Position numbers and translations under genes: made by a program. From Heterohyrax brucei (taxonomy: Eukaryota; Chordata; Mammalia; Hyracoidea; Procaviidae): a DNA stretch of 64,000 nt. Shown here in pieces: positions 1-12,117 of this stretch; the first letter of the stretch is position 1; each line of letters opens with the position of its first letter. Location: contig CM053166.1 in assembly GCA_028571685.1 (NCBI GenBank), positions 61,342,111-61,406,110 on the forward strand, in the 5' to 3' direction. Below the pieces are notes generated by a model. The model searched no databases and was not told the DNA's origin. It saw only the letters and a program-made list of their open reading frames with translations.

Positions 1-14
1 TCTACCTAGAAAAG
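1..14 (+). repeat. Partial monomer at left window edge
   Basis: This is the last 14 bases of a monomer, ending in the CTACCTAGAAAAG motif that precedes the first full anchor at 15. The array therefore extends beyond the left edge. Confidence 0.9.
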
Positions 15-2472
15 TTACAGAGGTTTACACAGAGAATTCCAAGTATAAGTAGAAGAAAATAAGAGAGACTTAGAAAACTGGTAAAACCTACATTGTTGAT
101 AGAGTTGGGAGTAAGTAGCACTGTGAAAACATCACTTTCGTAGAAAGAAATCTACTTCTCTAAGACGGCGAAACAGTGAAAAGAGAATGTATGAGTTTCT
201 CAAGATTGGTAACAGATAGAAACCAGAGAAATTACACAGTGATTCATCTACCTAAAGAGTTACAGAGGTTTACAAAGAGAATTCCAAGTATAAGTACAAG
301 AAAATAAGAGAGACTTAGAAAACTGGTAAAACCTACATTGTTGATAGAGTTGGGAGTACTTAGCACTGTGAAAAGAGAACTTTGGCAGAATGAAATCTAC
401 TTGTCTAAGACCGGGAAACAGTGAAAAGAGAATGTATGAGTTTCTCAAGATTGGTAACAGATGGAAACAAGAGAAGGTACATAGTGATTCATCTACCTAG
501 AGAAGTTACAGAGGTTTACACAGAGAATTCCAAGTATAAGTACAAGAAAATAAGAGAGACTTAGAAAACTGGTAAAACCTACATTGTTGATAGAGTTGGG
601 AATACGTAGCACTGTGAAAACAGCACTTTCGCAGAAACAAAACTACTTGTCTAAGACCAGGAAACAGTGAACAGAGAATGTATGAGTTTCTCAAGATTGG
701 TAACACATAGAAACAAGAGAAAGTACACAGTGATTCATCTACCCAGAGAAGTTACAGGGGTTTACACAGAGAATTCCAAGTATAAGTACAAGAAAATAAG
801 AGAGACTTAGAAAACTGGTAAAACGTACATTGTTGATAGAGTTGGGAGTACTTAGCACAATGAAAACAGCACTTTCGCAGAAATAAATCTACATCTCTAA
901 GACCGCGAAACAGTGAAAAGAGAATGTATGAGTTTCTCAAGATTGGTAACAGATAGAAACAAGAGAAAGTACACAGTGATTCACCTATCTAGAGAAGTTA
1001 CAGAGGTTTACACAGAGAATTCCAAGTATAAGTACAAGAAAATAAGAGAGACTTAGAAAACTGGTAAAACCTACATTGTTGATAGAGTTGGGAGTACTTA
1101 GTACTGTGAAAACAGCACTTTGGCAGAATGAAATCTACTTGCCTAAGACCGGGAAACAGTGAAAAGAGAATGTATGAGTTTCTCAAGATTGGTAACAGAT
1201 GGAAACCAGAGAAAGTACACAGTGATTCATCTACCTAGAAAAGTTACAGAGGTTTACACAGAGAATTCCAAGTATAAGTACAAGAAAATAAGAGAGACTT
1301 AGAAAACTGGTAAAACCTACACTGTTGATAGAGTTGAGAGTACGTAGGACTGTGAAAACAGCACATTCGCAGAAGGAAAACTACTTGTCTAAGACCCGGA
1401 AACAGTGAACAGAGAATGTATGAGTTTCTCAAGATCGGTAACACATAGAAACAAGAGAAAGTACACAGTGATTCATCTACCTAGAGAAGTTACAGAGGTT
1501 TACACAGAGAATTCCAAGTATAAGTAGAAGAAAATAAGAGAGACTTAGAAAACTGGTAAAACGTACATTGTTGATAGAGTTGGGAGTACTTAGCACTGTG
1601 AAAACAGCACTTTCGCAGAAAGAAATCTACTTCTCTAAGACCGCGAAACAGTGAAAAGAGAATGTATGAGTTTCTCAAGATTGGTAACAGATAGAAACAA
1701 GACAAATACACAGTGATTCATCTACCTGGAGAAGTTATAGAGGTTTACACAGGGAATTCCAAGTATAAGTACAAGAAATTAAGAGAGACTTAAGAAACTG
1801 GTAAAACCTACATTGTTGATAGAGTTGGGAGTACTTAGCACGGTGAAAACAGCACTTTGGCAGAATGAAATCTACTTTTCTAGGACCGGGAAACAGTGAA
1901 CAGAGAATGTATGAGTTTCTCAAGATTGGTAACAGACAGAAACAAGAGAAAGTACACAGTCATTCATCTACCTAGAGAAGTTACAGAGGTTTACAAAGAG
2001 AATTCCAAGTATAAGTAGAAGAAAATAAGAGAGACTTAGAAAACTGGTAAAACCTACATTGTTGATAGAATTCGGAGTACTTAGCACTGTGAAAACAGAA
2101 CTTTGGCAGAATGAAATCTACTTGTCTAAGATCGGGAAACAGTGAACAGAGAATATATGAGTTTCTCAAGATTGGTAACAGATAGAAACAAGAGAAAGTA
2201 CACAGTGATTCATGTACCTAGAGAAGTTACAGAGGTTTACAAAGAGAATTCCAAGTATAAGTACAAGAAAATAAGAGAGACTTAGAAAACTGGTAAAACC
2301 TACATTGTTGATAGAGTTGGGAGTACTTAGCACTGTGAAAACTGCACTTTCGCAGAAAGAAATCTACTTCTCTAAGACCGCGAAACAGTGAAAAGAGAAT
2401 GTATGAGTTTCTCAAGATTGGTAAAAGATAGAAACCAGAGAAACTACACAGTGATTCATCTACCTAGAGAAG

Positions 2473-2718
2473 TTACAGAGGTTTACACAGAGAATTCCAA
2501 GTATAAGTACAAGAAAATAAGAGAGACTTAGAAAACTGGTAAAACCTACATTGTTGATAGAGTTGGCAGTACTTAGCACTGTGAAAACAGCACTTTCGCA
2601 GAAAGAAATCTACTTCTCTAAGACCGCGAAACAGTGAAAAGAGAATGTATGAGTTTCTCAAGATTGGTAACAGATAGAAACAAGAGAAAGTACACAGTGA
2701 TTCACCTATCTAGAGAAG
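2473..2718 (+). repeat. Class R monomer exemplar
   Basis: Class R is defined by ACTTTCGCAGAAAG, CTACTTCTCT, AAGACCGCGAAAC and GTGAAAAGAG. It is among the most common classes. The subclass RN (exemplar 10091-10336) differs mainly by CACAATGAAAAC and AAACGTACATTG. Bases 2593-2605 form a short perfect dyad, CTTTC-GCA-GAAAG. Confidence 0.85.
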
Positions 2719-2964
2719 TTACAGAGGTTTACACAGAGAATTCCAAGTATAAGTACAAGAAAATAACAGAGACTTAGAAAACTGGTAAAACCTACATTGT
2801 TGATAGAGTTGGGAGTACTTAGCACTGTGAAAACAGCACTTTGGCAGAATGAAATCTACTTGTCTAAGACCGGAAAACAGTGAAAAGAGAATGTATGAGT
2901 TTCTCAAAATTGGTAACAGATGGAAACCAGAGAAAGCACACAGTGATTCAACTACCTAGAAAAG

Positions 2965-3210
2965 TTACAGAGGTTTACACAGAGAATTCCAAGTATAAGT
3001 ACAAGAAAATAAGAGAGACTTAGAAAACTGGTAAAACCTACATTGTTGATAGAGTTGGGAGTACGTAGCACTGTGAAAACAGCACATTCGCAGAAGGAAA
3101 ACTACTTGTCTAAGACCCGGAAACAGTGAACAGAGAATGTATGAGTTTCTCAAGATTGGTAACAGATAGAAACAAGAGAAAGTACACAGTGATTCATCTA
3201 CCTAGAGAAG
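2965..3210 (+). repeat. Class V monomer exemplar
   Basis: Class V is defined by GTACGTAGCAC, ACATTCGCAGAAGG, AAAACTACTTG and AAGACCCGGAAAC. Variants V' (ACTTTCGCAGAAGG, for example 7387) and V'' (AAGACCAGG, for example 9353) are related. Confidence 0.83.
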
Positions 3211-3946
3211 TTACAGAGGTTTACACAGAGAATTCCAAGTATAAGTACAAGAAAATAAGAGAGACTTAGAAAACTGGTAAAACGTACATTGTTGATAGAG
3301 TGGGAGTACTTAGCACAATGAAAACAGCACTTTCGCAGAAAGAAATCTACTTCTCTAAGACCGCGAAACAGTGAAAAGAGAATGTATGAGTTTCTCAAGA
3401 TTGGTAACAGATAGAAACAAGAGAAAGTACACAGTGATTCACCTGTCTAGAGAAGTTACAGAGGTTTACACAGAGAATTCCAAGTATAAGTACAAGAAAA
3501 TAAGAGAGACTTAGAAAACTGGTAAAACCTACATTGTCGATAGAGTTGGGAGTACTTAGCACTGTGAAAACAGCACTTTGGCAGAATGAAATCTACTTGT
3601 CTAAGACCGGGAAACACTGAACAGAGAATGTATGAGTTTCTCAAGATTGGTAACAGATAGATACAAGACAAATACACAGTGATTCATCTACGTGGAGAAG
3701 TTATAGAGGTTTACACAGGGAATTCCAAGTATAAGTACAAGAAATTAAGAGAGACTTAAGAAACTGGTAAAACCTACATTGTTGATAGAGTTGGGAGTAC
3801 TTAGCACGGTGAAAACAGCACTTTGGCAGAATGAAATCTACTTGTCTAGGACCGGGAAACAGTGAACAGAGAATGTATGAGTTTCTCAAGATTGGTAACA
3901 GATAGAAACAAGAGAAAGTACACAGTGATTCAACTACCTACAGAAT

Positions 3947-4192
3947 TTGCAGAGGTTTACACAGAGAATTCCAAGTATAAGTACAAGAAAATAAGAGAGA
4001 CTTAGAAAACTGGTAAAATCTACATTGTTGATAGAGTTGGGAGTACTTAGCACTGTGAAAACAGCACTTTGGGAGAATGAAATCTACTTGTCTAAGATCG
4101 GGAAACAGTCAACAGAGAATATATGAGTTTCTCAAGATTGGTAACAGATAGAAACAAGAGAAAGTACACAGTGATTCATGTACCTAGAGAAG
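3947..4192 (+). repeat. Class D monomer exemplar
   Basis: Class D has a Q-like lead (CTACAGAATTTGCAGAGG), then ACTTTGGGAGAATG, AAGATCGGGAAAC and GAATATATGAG. It is usually followed by an R monomer carrying GACAACTGG or CATGTACC. Confidence 0.8.
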
Positions 4193-4438
4193 TTACAGAG
4201 GTTTACAAAGACAATTCCAAGTATAAGTAGAAGAAAATAAGAGAGACTTAGACAACTGGTAAAACCTACATTGTTGATAGAGTTGGGAGTACTTAGCACT
4301 GCGAAAACAGTAATTTCGCAGAAAGAAATCTACATCTCTAAGACCGCGAAACAGTGAAAAGAGAATGTATGAGTTTCTCAAGATTGGTAACAGATAGAAA
4401 CAAGAGAAAGTATACAGTGATTCATCTACCTAGAGAAG

Positions 4439-4684
4439 TTACAGATGTTTACACAGAGAATTCCAAGTATAAGTACAAGAAAATAAGAGAGACTTAGAAA
4501 ACTGGTAAAACCTACATTGTTGATAGAGTTGGGAGTACTTAGCACTGTGAAAACAGCACTTTGGCAGAATGAAATCTACTTGTCTAAGACCGGGAAACAG
4601 TGAAAAGAGAATGTATGAGTTTCTCAAAATTGGTAACAGATGGAAACCAGAGAAAGTACACAGTGATTCAACTACCTAGAAAAG
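4439..4684 (+). repeat. Class G monomer exemplar
   Basis: Class G is defined by ACTTTGGCAGAATG, CTACTTGTCT and AAGACCGGGAAAC. It usually ends CTCAAAATTGGTAACAG followed by GATGGAAACCAG. It is normally followed by a V monomer. Confidence 0.85.
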
Positions 4685-4930
4685 TTACAGAGGTTTACAC
4701 AGAGAATTCCAAGTATAAGTACAAGAAAATAAGAGAGACTTAGAAAACTGGTAAAACCTACGTTGTTGATAGAGTTGGGAGTACGTAGCACTGTGAAAAC
4801 AGCACATTCGCAGAAGGAATACTACTTGTCTAAGACCCGGAAACAGTGAACAGAGAATGTATGAGTTTCTCAAGATTGGTAACAGATAGAAACAAGAGAA
4901 AGTACACAGTGATTCATCTACCTAGAGAAG

Positions 4931-5175
4931 TTACAGAGGTTTACACAGAGAATTCCAAGTATAAGTACAACAAAATAAGAGAGACTTAGAAAACTGGTAA
5001 AACCTACATTGTTGATACAGTTGGGAGTACTTAGCACTGTGAAAACAGCACTTTCGCAGAAAGAATCTACTTGTCTAAGACCGGAAAACAGTGAACAGAG
5101 AATGTGTGAGTTTCTCAAGACTGGTAACAGATAGAAACAAGAGAAAGTACACAGTGATTCAACTACCTACAGAAG
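4931..5175 (+). repeat. Class S monomer exemplar (245 bp)
   Basis: Class S is defined by TACAACAAAATAAG, GATACAGTTGGG, a one-base loss giving AGAAAGAATCTAC, and AAGACCGGAAAAC, ending CAAGACTGG. The one-base loss is present in every S monomer examined, so it predates the amplifications. Confidence 0.85.
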
Positions 5176-5421
5176 TTACAGAGGTTTACACAGAGAATTC
5201 CAAGTATAAGTACAGGAAAATAGGAGAGACTTAGAACACTGGTAAAATCTACATTGTTGATAGAGTTGGGAGTACTTAGCACTGTGAAAACTGCACTTTC
5301 GCAGAAAGAAATCTACTTCTCTAAGACGGGGAAGCAGTGAAAAGAGAATGTATGAGTTTCTCAAGATTGGTAACAGATAGAAACCAGAGAAAGTACACAG
5401 TGATTCATCTACCTGGAGAGG
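5176..5421 (+). repeat. Class Q monomer exemplar
   Basis: Class Q is defined by CTACCTACAGAAG before the anchor, TACAGGAAAATAGGAG, GGTAAAATCTAC, AAAACTGCACTTTC and ACCGGGAAGCAG. It almost always follows an S monomer. Confidence 0.85.
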
Positions 5422-5667
5422 TTATAGAGGTTGACACAGGGAATTCCAAGTATAAGTACAAGAAATTAAGAGAGACTTAAGAAACTGGTAAAACCTACAT
5501 TGTTGATAGAGTTGGAAGTACTTAGCACGGTGAAAACAGAACTTTGGCAGAATGAAATCTACTTGTCTAAGACCGGGAAACAGTGAAAAGAGAATGTATG
5601 AGTTTCTCAAGATTGGTAACAGATGGAAACCAGAGAAAGCACACAGTGATTCAACTACCTAGAAAAG

Positions 5668-5913
5668 TTACAGAGGTTTACACAGAGAATTCCAAGTATA
5701 AGTACAAGAAAATAAGAGAGACTTAGAAAACTGGTAAAACCTACATTGTTGATAGAGTAGGGAGTACTTAGCACTGCGAAAACGTCACTTTCGTAGAAAG
5801 AAATCTACTTCTCTAAGACCGCGAAACAGTGAAAAGAGAATTTATGAGTTTCTCAAGATTGGTAACAGATAGAAACCAGAGAAAGTACACAGTCATTCAT
5901 CTACCTAGAGAAG
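5668..5913 (+). repeat. Class H monomer exemplar
   Basis: Class H is defined by GATAGAGTAGGGAG, CTGCGAAAAC, ATCACTTTCGTAGAAAG or the related GTCACTTTCGTAG, and ACCGCGAAAC. It has an R-type tail. Other copies lie at 8862, 10337, 14270 and 46693. Confidence 0.8.
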
Positions 5914-6894
5914 TTACAGAGGTTTACACAGAGAATTCCAAGTATAAGTACAACAAAATAAGAGAGACTTAGAAAACTGGTAAAACCTACATTGTTGATA
6001 GAGTTGGGAGTACTTAGCACTGTGAAAACAGCACTTTGGCAGAATGAAATCTACTTGTCTAAGACCGGGAAACAGTGAAAAGAGAATGTATGAGTTTCTC
6101 AAAATTGGTAACAGATGGAAACCAGAGAAATTACACAGTGATTCATCTACCTAGAAAAGTTACAGAGGTTTACACAGAGAATTCCAAGTATAAGTACAAG
6201 AAAATAAGAGAGATTTAGAAAACTGGTAAAACCTACATTGCTGATACAGTTGGGAGTACTTAGCACTGTGAAAACAGCAATTTCGCAGAAAGAATCTACT
6301 TGTCTAAGACCGGAAAACAGTGAACAGAGAATGTATGGGTTTCTCAAGATTGGTAACAGATACAAACAAGAGAAAGTACACAGTGATTCAACTACCTACA
6401 GAAGTTGCAGAGGTTTACACAGAGAATTCCAAGTATAAGTACAGGAAAGTAGGAGAGACGTAGAAAACTGGTAAAATCTACATTGTTGATAGAGTTGGGA
6501 GTACTTAGCACTGTGAAAACTGCACTTTCGCAGAAAGAAATCTACTTCTCTAAGACCGGGAAGCATTGAAAAGAGAATGTATGAGTTTCTCAAGATTGGT
6601 AACAGATAGAAACCAGAGAAAGTACACAGTGATTCATCTACCTAGAGAAGTTACAGAGGTTTACACAGAGAATTCCAAGTATAAGTACTAGAAAATAAGA
6701 GAGACTTAGAAAACTGGTAAAACCTACATTGTTGATAGAGTTGGGATTACTTAGCACCGTGAAAAGAGCACTTGGCAGAATGAAATCTACTTCTCTAAGA
6801 CCGCGAAACAGTGAAAAGAGAATGTATGAGTTTCTCAAGATTGGTAACAGATAGATACAAGACGAATAGACAGTGATTCATCTCCCTGGAGAAG

Positions 6895-7140
6895 TTATAG
6901 AGGTTTACACAGGGAATTCCAAGTATAAGTACAAGAAATTAAGAGAGACTTAAGAAACTGGTAAAACCTACATTGTTGATAGAGTTGGGAGTACTTAGCA
7001 CGGTGAAAACAGCACTTTGGCAGAATGAAATCTACTTGTCTAGGACCGGGAAACAGTAAACAGAGAATGTATGAGTTTCTCAAGATTGGTAACAGATAGA
7101 AACAAGAGAAAGTACACAGTGATTCAACTACCTAGAGAAG
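6895..7140 (+). repeat. Class P monomer exemplar
   Basis: Class P has the most distinctive first third: TTATAGAGG, CACAGGGAATTCC, AAGAAATTAAGAGAG and CTTAAGAAACTGG. It is mostly preceded by the shortened linker GATACAAGACAAATAC and CTACCTGGAG. The same front is joined to G, V or R cores in different monomers (12058 P/G, 13040 P/V, 18937 P/R). Confidence 0.85.
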
Positions 7141-8924
7141 TTACAGAGGTTTACACAGAGAATTCCAAGTATAAGTACAAGAAAATAAGAGAGACTTAGA
7201 AAACTGGTAAAACCTACATTGTTGATAGAGTTGGGAGTACTTAGCACTGTGAAAACAGCACTTTGGCAGAATGAAATCTACTTGTCTAAGACCGGGAAAC
7301 ACTGAACAGAGAATGTATGAGTTTCTCAAGATTGGTAACAGATGGAAACAAGAGAAAGTACACAGTGATTCATCTACCTAGAGAAGTTACAGAGGTTTAC
7401 ACAGAGAATTCCAAGTATAAGTACAAGAAAATAAGAGAGACTTAGAAAACTGGTAAAACCTACATTGTTGATAGAATTGGGAGTACATAGCACTGTGAAA
7501 ACAGCACTTTCGCAGAAGGAAAACTACTTGTCTAAGACCCGGAAACAGTGAACAGAGAATGTATGAGTTTCTCAAGATTGGTAACAGATAGAAACAGGAG
7601 AAAGTACACAGTGATTCATCTACCTAGAGAAGTTCCAGAGGTTTACACAGAGAATTCCAAGTATAAGTACAAGAAAATAAGAGAGACTTAGAAAACTGGT
7701 AAAACGTACATTGTTGATAGAGTTGGGAGTACTTAGCACAATGAAAACAGCACTTTCGCAGAAAGAAATCTACTTCTCTAAGACCGCGAAACAGTGAAAA
7801 GAGAATGTATGAGTTTCTCAAGATTGGTAACAGATAGAAACAAGAGAAAGTACACAGTGATTCACCTATCTAGAGAAGTTACAGAGGTTTACACATAGAA
7901 TTCCAAGTATAAGTACAAGAAAATAAGAGAGACTTAGAAAACTGGTAAAACCTACATTGTTGACAGAGGTGGGATTACTTAGCACTGTGAAAACAGCACT
8001 TTGGCAGAATGAAATCTACTTGTCTAAGACCGGGAAACAGTGAAAATAGAATGTATGAGTTTCTCAAAATTGGTAACAGATGGAAGCCAGAGAAAGTACA
8101 CAGTGATTCATCTACCTAGAAAAGTTACAGAGGTTTAAACAGAGAATTCCAAGTATAAGTACAAGAAAATAAGAGAGACTTAGAAAACTGGTAAAACCTA
8201 CATTGTTGATAGAGTTGGGAGTACGTAGCACTGTGAAAACAGCACATTCGCAGAAGGAAAACTACTTGTCTAAGACCCGGAAACAGTGAACACAGAATGT
8301 ATGAGTTTCTCAAGATTGGTAACAGATAGAAACAAGAGAAAGTACACAGTGATTCATCTACCTAGAGAAGTTACAGAGGTTTACACAGAGAATTCCAAGT
8401 ATAAGTACAACAAAATAAGAGAGACTTAGAAAACTGGTAAAACCTACATTGTTGACAGAGTTGGGAGTACTTAGCACAATGAAAACAGCACTTTCGCAGA
8501 AAGAATCTACTTGTCTAAGACCGGAAAACAGTGAACAGAGAATGTATGAGTTTCGCAAGACTGGTAACAGATAGAAACAAGAGAAAGTACACAGTGATTC
8601 AACTACCTACAGAAGTTGCAGAGGTTTACACAGAGAATTCCAATTATAAGTACAGGATAATAGGAGAGACTTAGAAAACTGGTAAAATCTACATTGTTGA
8701 TAGAGTTGGGAGTACTTAGCACTGTGAAAACTGGACTTTCGCAGAAAGAAATCTACTTCTCTAAGACCGGGAAGCAGTGAAAAGAGAATGTATGAGTTTC
8801 TCAAGGTTGGTAACAGATAGAAACCAGAGAAACTACCCAGTGATTCATCTACCTAGAGAACTTACAGAGGTTTACACAGAGAATTCCAAGTATAATACAA
8901 GAAAATAAGAGAGACTTAGAAAAG

Positions 8925-10400
8925 TGGTAAAACCTACATTGTTGATAGAGTAGGGAGTACTTAGCACTGCGAAAACATCACTTTCGTAGAAAGAAATCTA
9001 CTTCTCTAAGACCGCGAAACAGTGAAAAGAGAATGTATGAGTTTCTCAAGATTGGTAACAGATAGAAACCAGAGAAAGTACACAGTCATTCATCTACCTA
9101 GAGAAGTTACAGAGGTTTACAAAGAGAATTCCAAGTATAAGTAGAAGAAAATAAGAGAGACTTAGAAAACTGGTAAAACCTACATTGTTGATAGAATTGG
9201 GAGTACTTAGCACTGTGAAAACAGAACTTTGGCAGAATGAAATCTACTTGTCTAAGACCGGGAAACAGTGAAAAGAGAATGTATGAGTTTCTCAAGATTG
9301 GTAACAGATGGAAACAAGAGAAAGTACATAGTGATTCATCTACCTAGAGAAGTTACAGAGGTTTACATAGAGAATTCCAAGTATAAGTACAAGAAAATAA
9401 GAGAGACTTAGAAAACTGGTAAAACCTACATTGTTGATAGAGTTGGGAATACGTAGCACTGTGAAAACAGCACTTTCGCAGAAAGAAAACTACTTGTCTA
9501 AGACCAGGAAACAGTGAACAGAGAATGTATGAGTTTCTCAAGATTGGTAACAGATAGAAACAAGAGAAAGTACACAGTGATTCATCTACCTAGAGAAGTT
9601 ACAGAGGTTTACACAGAGAATTCCAAGTATAAGTACAAGAAAATAAGAGAGACTTAGAAAACTGGTAAAACCTACATTGTTGACAGAGTTGGGAGTACTT
9701 AGCACAATGAAAACAGCACTTTCGCAGAAAGAAATCTACTTCTCTAAGACGGCGAAACAGTGAAAAGAGAATGTATGAGTTTCTCAAGATTGGTAACAGA
9801 TAGAAACAAGAGAAAGTACACAGTGATTCACCTATCTAGAGAAGTTACAGAGGTTTACACAGAGAATTCCAAGTATAAGTACATGAAAATAAGAGAGACT
9901 TAGAAAACTGGTAAAACCTACATTGTTGATAGAGTTGGGAATACGTAGCACTGTGAAAACAGCACTTTCGCAGAAAGAAAACTACTTGTCTAAGACCAGG
10001 AAACAGTGAACAGAGAATGTATGAGTTTCTCAAGATTGGTAACAGATAGAAAGAAGAGAAAGTACACAGTGATTCAGCTACCTAGAGAAGTTACAGAGGT
10101 TTACACAGAGAATTCCAAGTATAAGTACAAGAAAATAAGAGAGACTTAGAAAACTGGTAAAACGTACATTGTTGATAGAGTTGGGAGTACTTAGCACAAT
10201 GAAAACAGCACTTTCGCAGAAAGAAATCTACTTCTCTAAGACCGCGAAACAGTGAAAAGAGAATGTATGAGTTTCTCAAGATTGGTAACAGATAGAAACC
10301 AGAGAAAGTACACAGTGATTCATCTACCTAGAGAAGTTACAGAGGTTTACACAGAGAATTCCAAGTATAAGTACAAGAAAATAAGAGAGACTTAGAAAAC
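8925..10400 (+). repeat. 6-mer higher-order repeat (1476 bp), copy 1
   Basis: Monomers H (tail), G, V'', RN, V'', RN, H (front) repeat at a constant offset of 1476 bp, exactly six 246-bp units. The match begins at 8925; base 8924 is G whereas its counterpart 10400 is C. V'' is marked by AAGACCAGGAAAC and RN by CACAATGAAAAC. The neighbouring copy follows directly. Confidence 0.9.
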
Positions 10401-11783
10401 TGGTAAAACCTACATTGTTGATAGAGTAGGGAGTACTTAGCCCTGCGAAAACATCACTTTCGTAGAAAGAAATCTACTTCTCTAAGACCGCGAAACAGTG
10501 AAAAGAGAATGTATGAGTTTCTCAAGATTGGTAACAGATAGAAACCAGAGAAAGTACACAGTCATTCATCTACCTAGAGAAGTTACAGAGGTTTACAAAG
10601 AGAATTCCAAGTATAAGTAGAAGAAAATAAGAGAGACTTAGAAAACTGGTAAAACCTACATTGTTGATAGAATTGGGAGTACTTAGCACTGTGAAAACAG
10701 AACTTTGGCAGAATGAAATCTACTTGTCTAAGACCGGGAAACAGTGAAAAGAGAATGTATGAGTTTCTCAAGATTGGTAACAGATGGAAACAAGAGAAAG
10801 TACATAGTGATTCATCTACCTAGAGAAGTTACAGAGGTTTACATAGAGAATTCCAAGTATAAGTACAAGAAAATAAGAGAGACTTAGAAAACTGGTAAAA
10901 CCTACATTGTTGATAGAGTTGGGAATACGTAGCACTGTGAAAACAGCACTTTCGCAGAAAGAAAACTACTTGTCTAAGACCAGGAAACAGTGAACAGAGA
11001 ATGTATGAGTTTCTCAAGATTGGTAACAGATAGAAACAAGAGAAAGTACACAGTGATTCATCTACCTAGAGAAGTTACAGAGGTTTACACAGAGAATTCC
11101 AAGTATAAGTACAAGAAAATAAGAGAGACTTAGAAAACTGGTAAAACCTACATTGTTGACAGAGTTGGGAGTACTTAGCACAATGAAAACAGCACTTTCG
11201 CAGAAAGAAATCTACTTCTCTAAGACGGCGAAACAGTGAAAAGAGAATGTATGAGTTTCTCAAGATTGGTAACAGATAGAAACAAGAGAAAGTACACAGT
11301 GATTCACCTATCTAGAGAAGTTACAGAGGTTTACACAGAGAATTCCAAGTATAAGTACATGAAAATAAGAGAGACTTAGAAAACTGGTAAAACCTACATT
11401 GTTGATAGAGTTGGGAATACGTAGCACTGTGAAAACAGCACTTTCGCAGAAAGAAAACTACTTGTCTAAGACGAGGAAACAGTGAACAGAGAATGTATGA
11501 GTTTCTCAAGATTGGTAACAGATAGAAAGAAGAGAAAGTACACAGTGATTCAGCTACCTAGAGAAGTTACAGAGGTTTACACAGAGAATTACAAGTATAA
11601 GTACAAGAAAATAAGAGAGACTTAGAAAACTGGTAAAACGTACATTGTTGATAGAGTTGGGAGTACTTAGCACAATGAAAACAGCACTTTCGCAGAAAGA
11701 AATCTACTTCTCTAAGACCGCGAAACAGTGAACAGAGAATGTATGAGTTTCTCAAGATTGGTAACAGATAGAAACCAGAGAAA
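10401..11783 (+). repeat. 6-mer higher-order repeat (1476 bp), copy 2, partial
   Basis: This matches 8925-10307 at +1476 with only a handful of substitutions (seen at 10442, 11473, 11591 and 11733). It ends at 11784, where GAGAAACTAC replaces GAGAAAGTAC and an R monomer takes over. The change at 11591 destroys the EcoRI site of that monomer. Confidence 0.88.
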
Positions 11784-12117
11784 CTACACAGTGATTCATC
11801 TACCTAGAGAAGTTACAGAGGTTTACACAGAGAATTCCAAGTATAAGTACAAGAAAATAAGAGAGACTTAGAAAACTGGTAAAACCTACATTGTTGATAG
11901 AGTTGGGAGTACTTAGCACTGTGAAAACAGCACTTTCGCAGAATGAAATCTACTTCTCTAAGACCGCGAAACAGTGAAAAGAGAATGTATGAGTTTCTCA
12001 AGATTGGTAACAGATAGATACAAGACAAATACACAGTGATTCATCTACCTGGAGAAGTTATAGAGGTTTACACAGGGAATTCCAAGTATAAGTACAAGAA
12101 ATTAAGAGAGACTTAAG

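Larger units (their letters stand above)
15..12004 (+). repeat. Irregular left section, 49 monomers
   Basis: Class order by monomer start: 15 H, 260 G, 506 V'', 752 RN, 998 G, 1244 V, 1490 R, 1735 P, 1981 D-like, 2227 R, 2473 R, 2719 G, 2965 V, 3211 RN, 3456 G, 3701 P, 3947 D, 4193 R, 4439 G, 4685 V, 4931 S, 5176 Q, 5422 P, 5668 H, 5914 G, 6160 S, 6405 Q, 6651 R/G hybrid, 6895 P, 7141 G, 7387 V', 7633 RN, 7879 G, 8125 V, 8371 S, 8616 Q, 8862 H, then a 6-mer repeat and 11813 R. Apart from that 6-mer I see no long identical duplication. Similar runs recur about 1720 bp apart (2719/4439) and 3440 bp apart (4439/7879), but with many private substitutions. This reads as older, less recently homogenised array. 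Confidence 0.85.

Noticed and set aside
10132-10258. Phased A-tracts suggesting curved DNA
   Set aside because: A-tracts start at 10132, 10150, 10159, 10202, 10220 and 10255. The spacings do not hold to a helical repeat well enough to claim curvature by eye.
10091-10279. A minus-strand open frame of about 62 codons repeated in most monomers
   Set aside because: Monomer length is a multiple of three, so one frame stays open at the same place in each copy. All S monomers break it with a one-base loss, changes are spread over all codon positions as far as I can see, and no family, signal or ribosome-binding context is recognisable. I treat it as a by-product of the repeat.
10081-10326. Monomer built from two half-units of about 123 bp
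   Set aside because: Only short similarities such as ACTGGTAAAAC and ATTGGTAACAG, about 128 bp apart, are visible. They are too few to support an ancestral half-length repeat without an alignment score.
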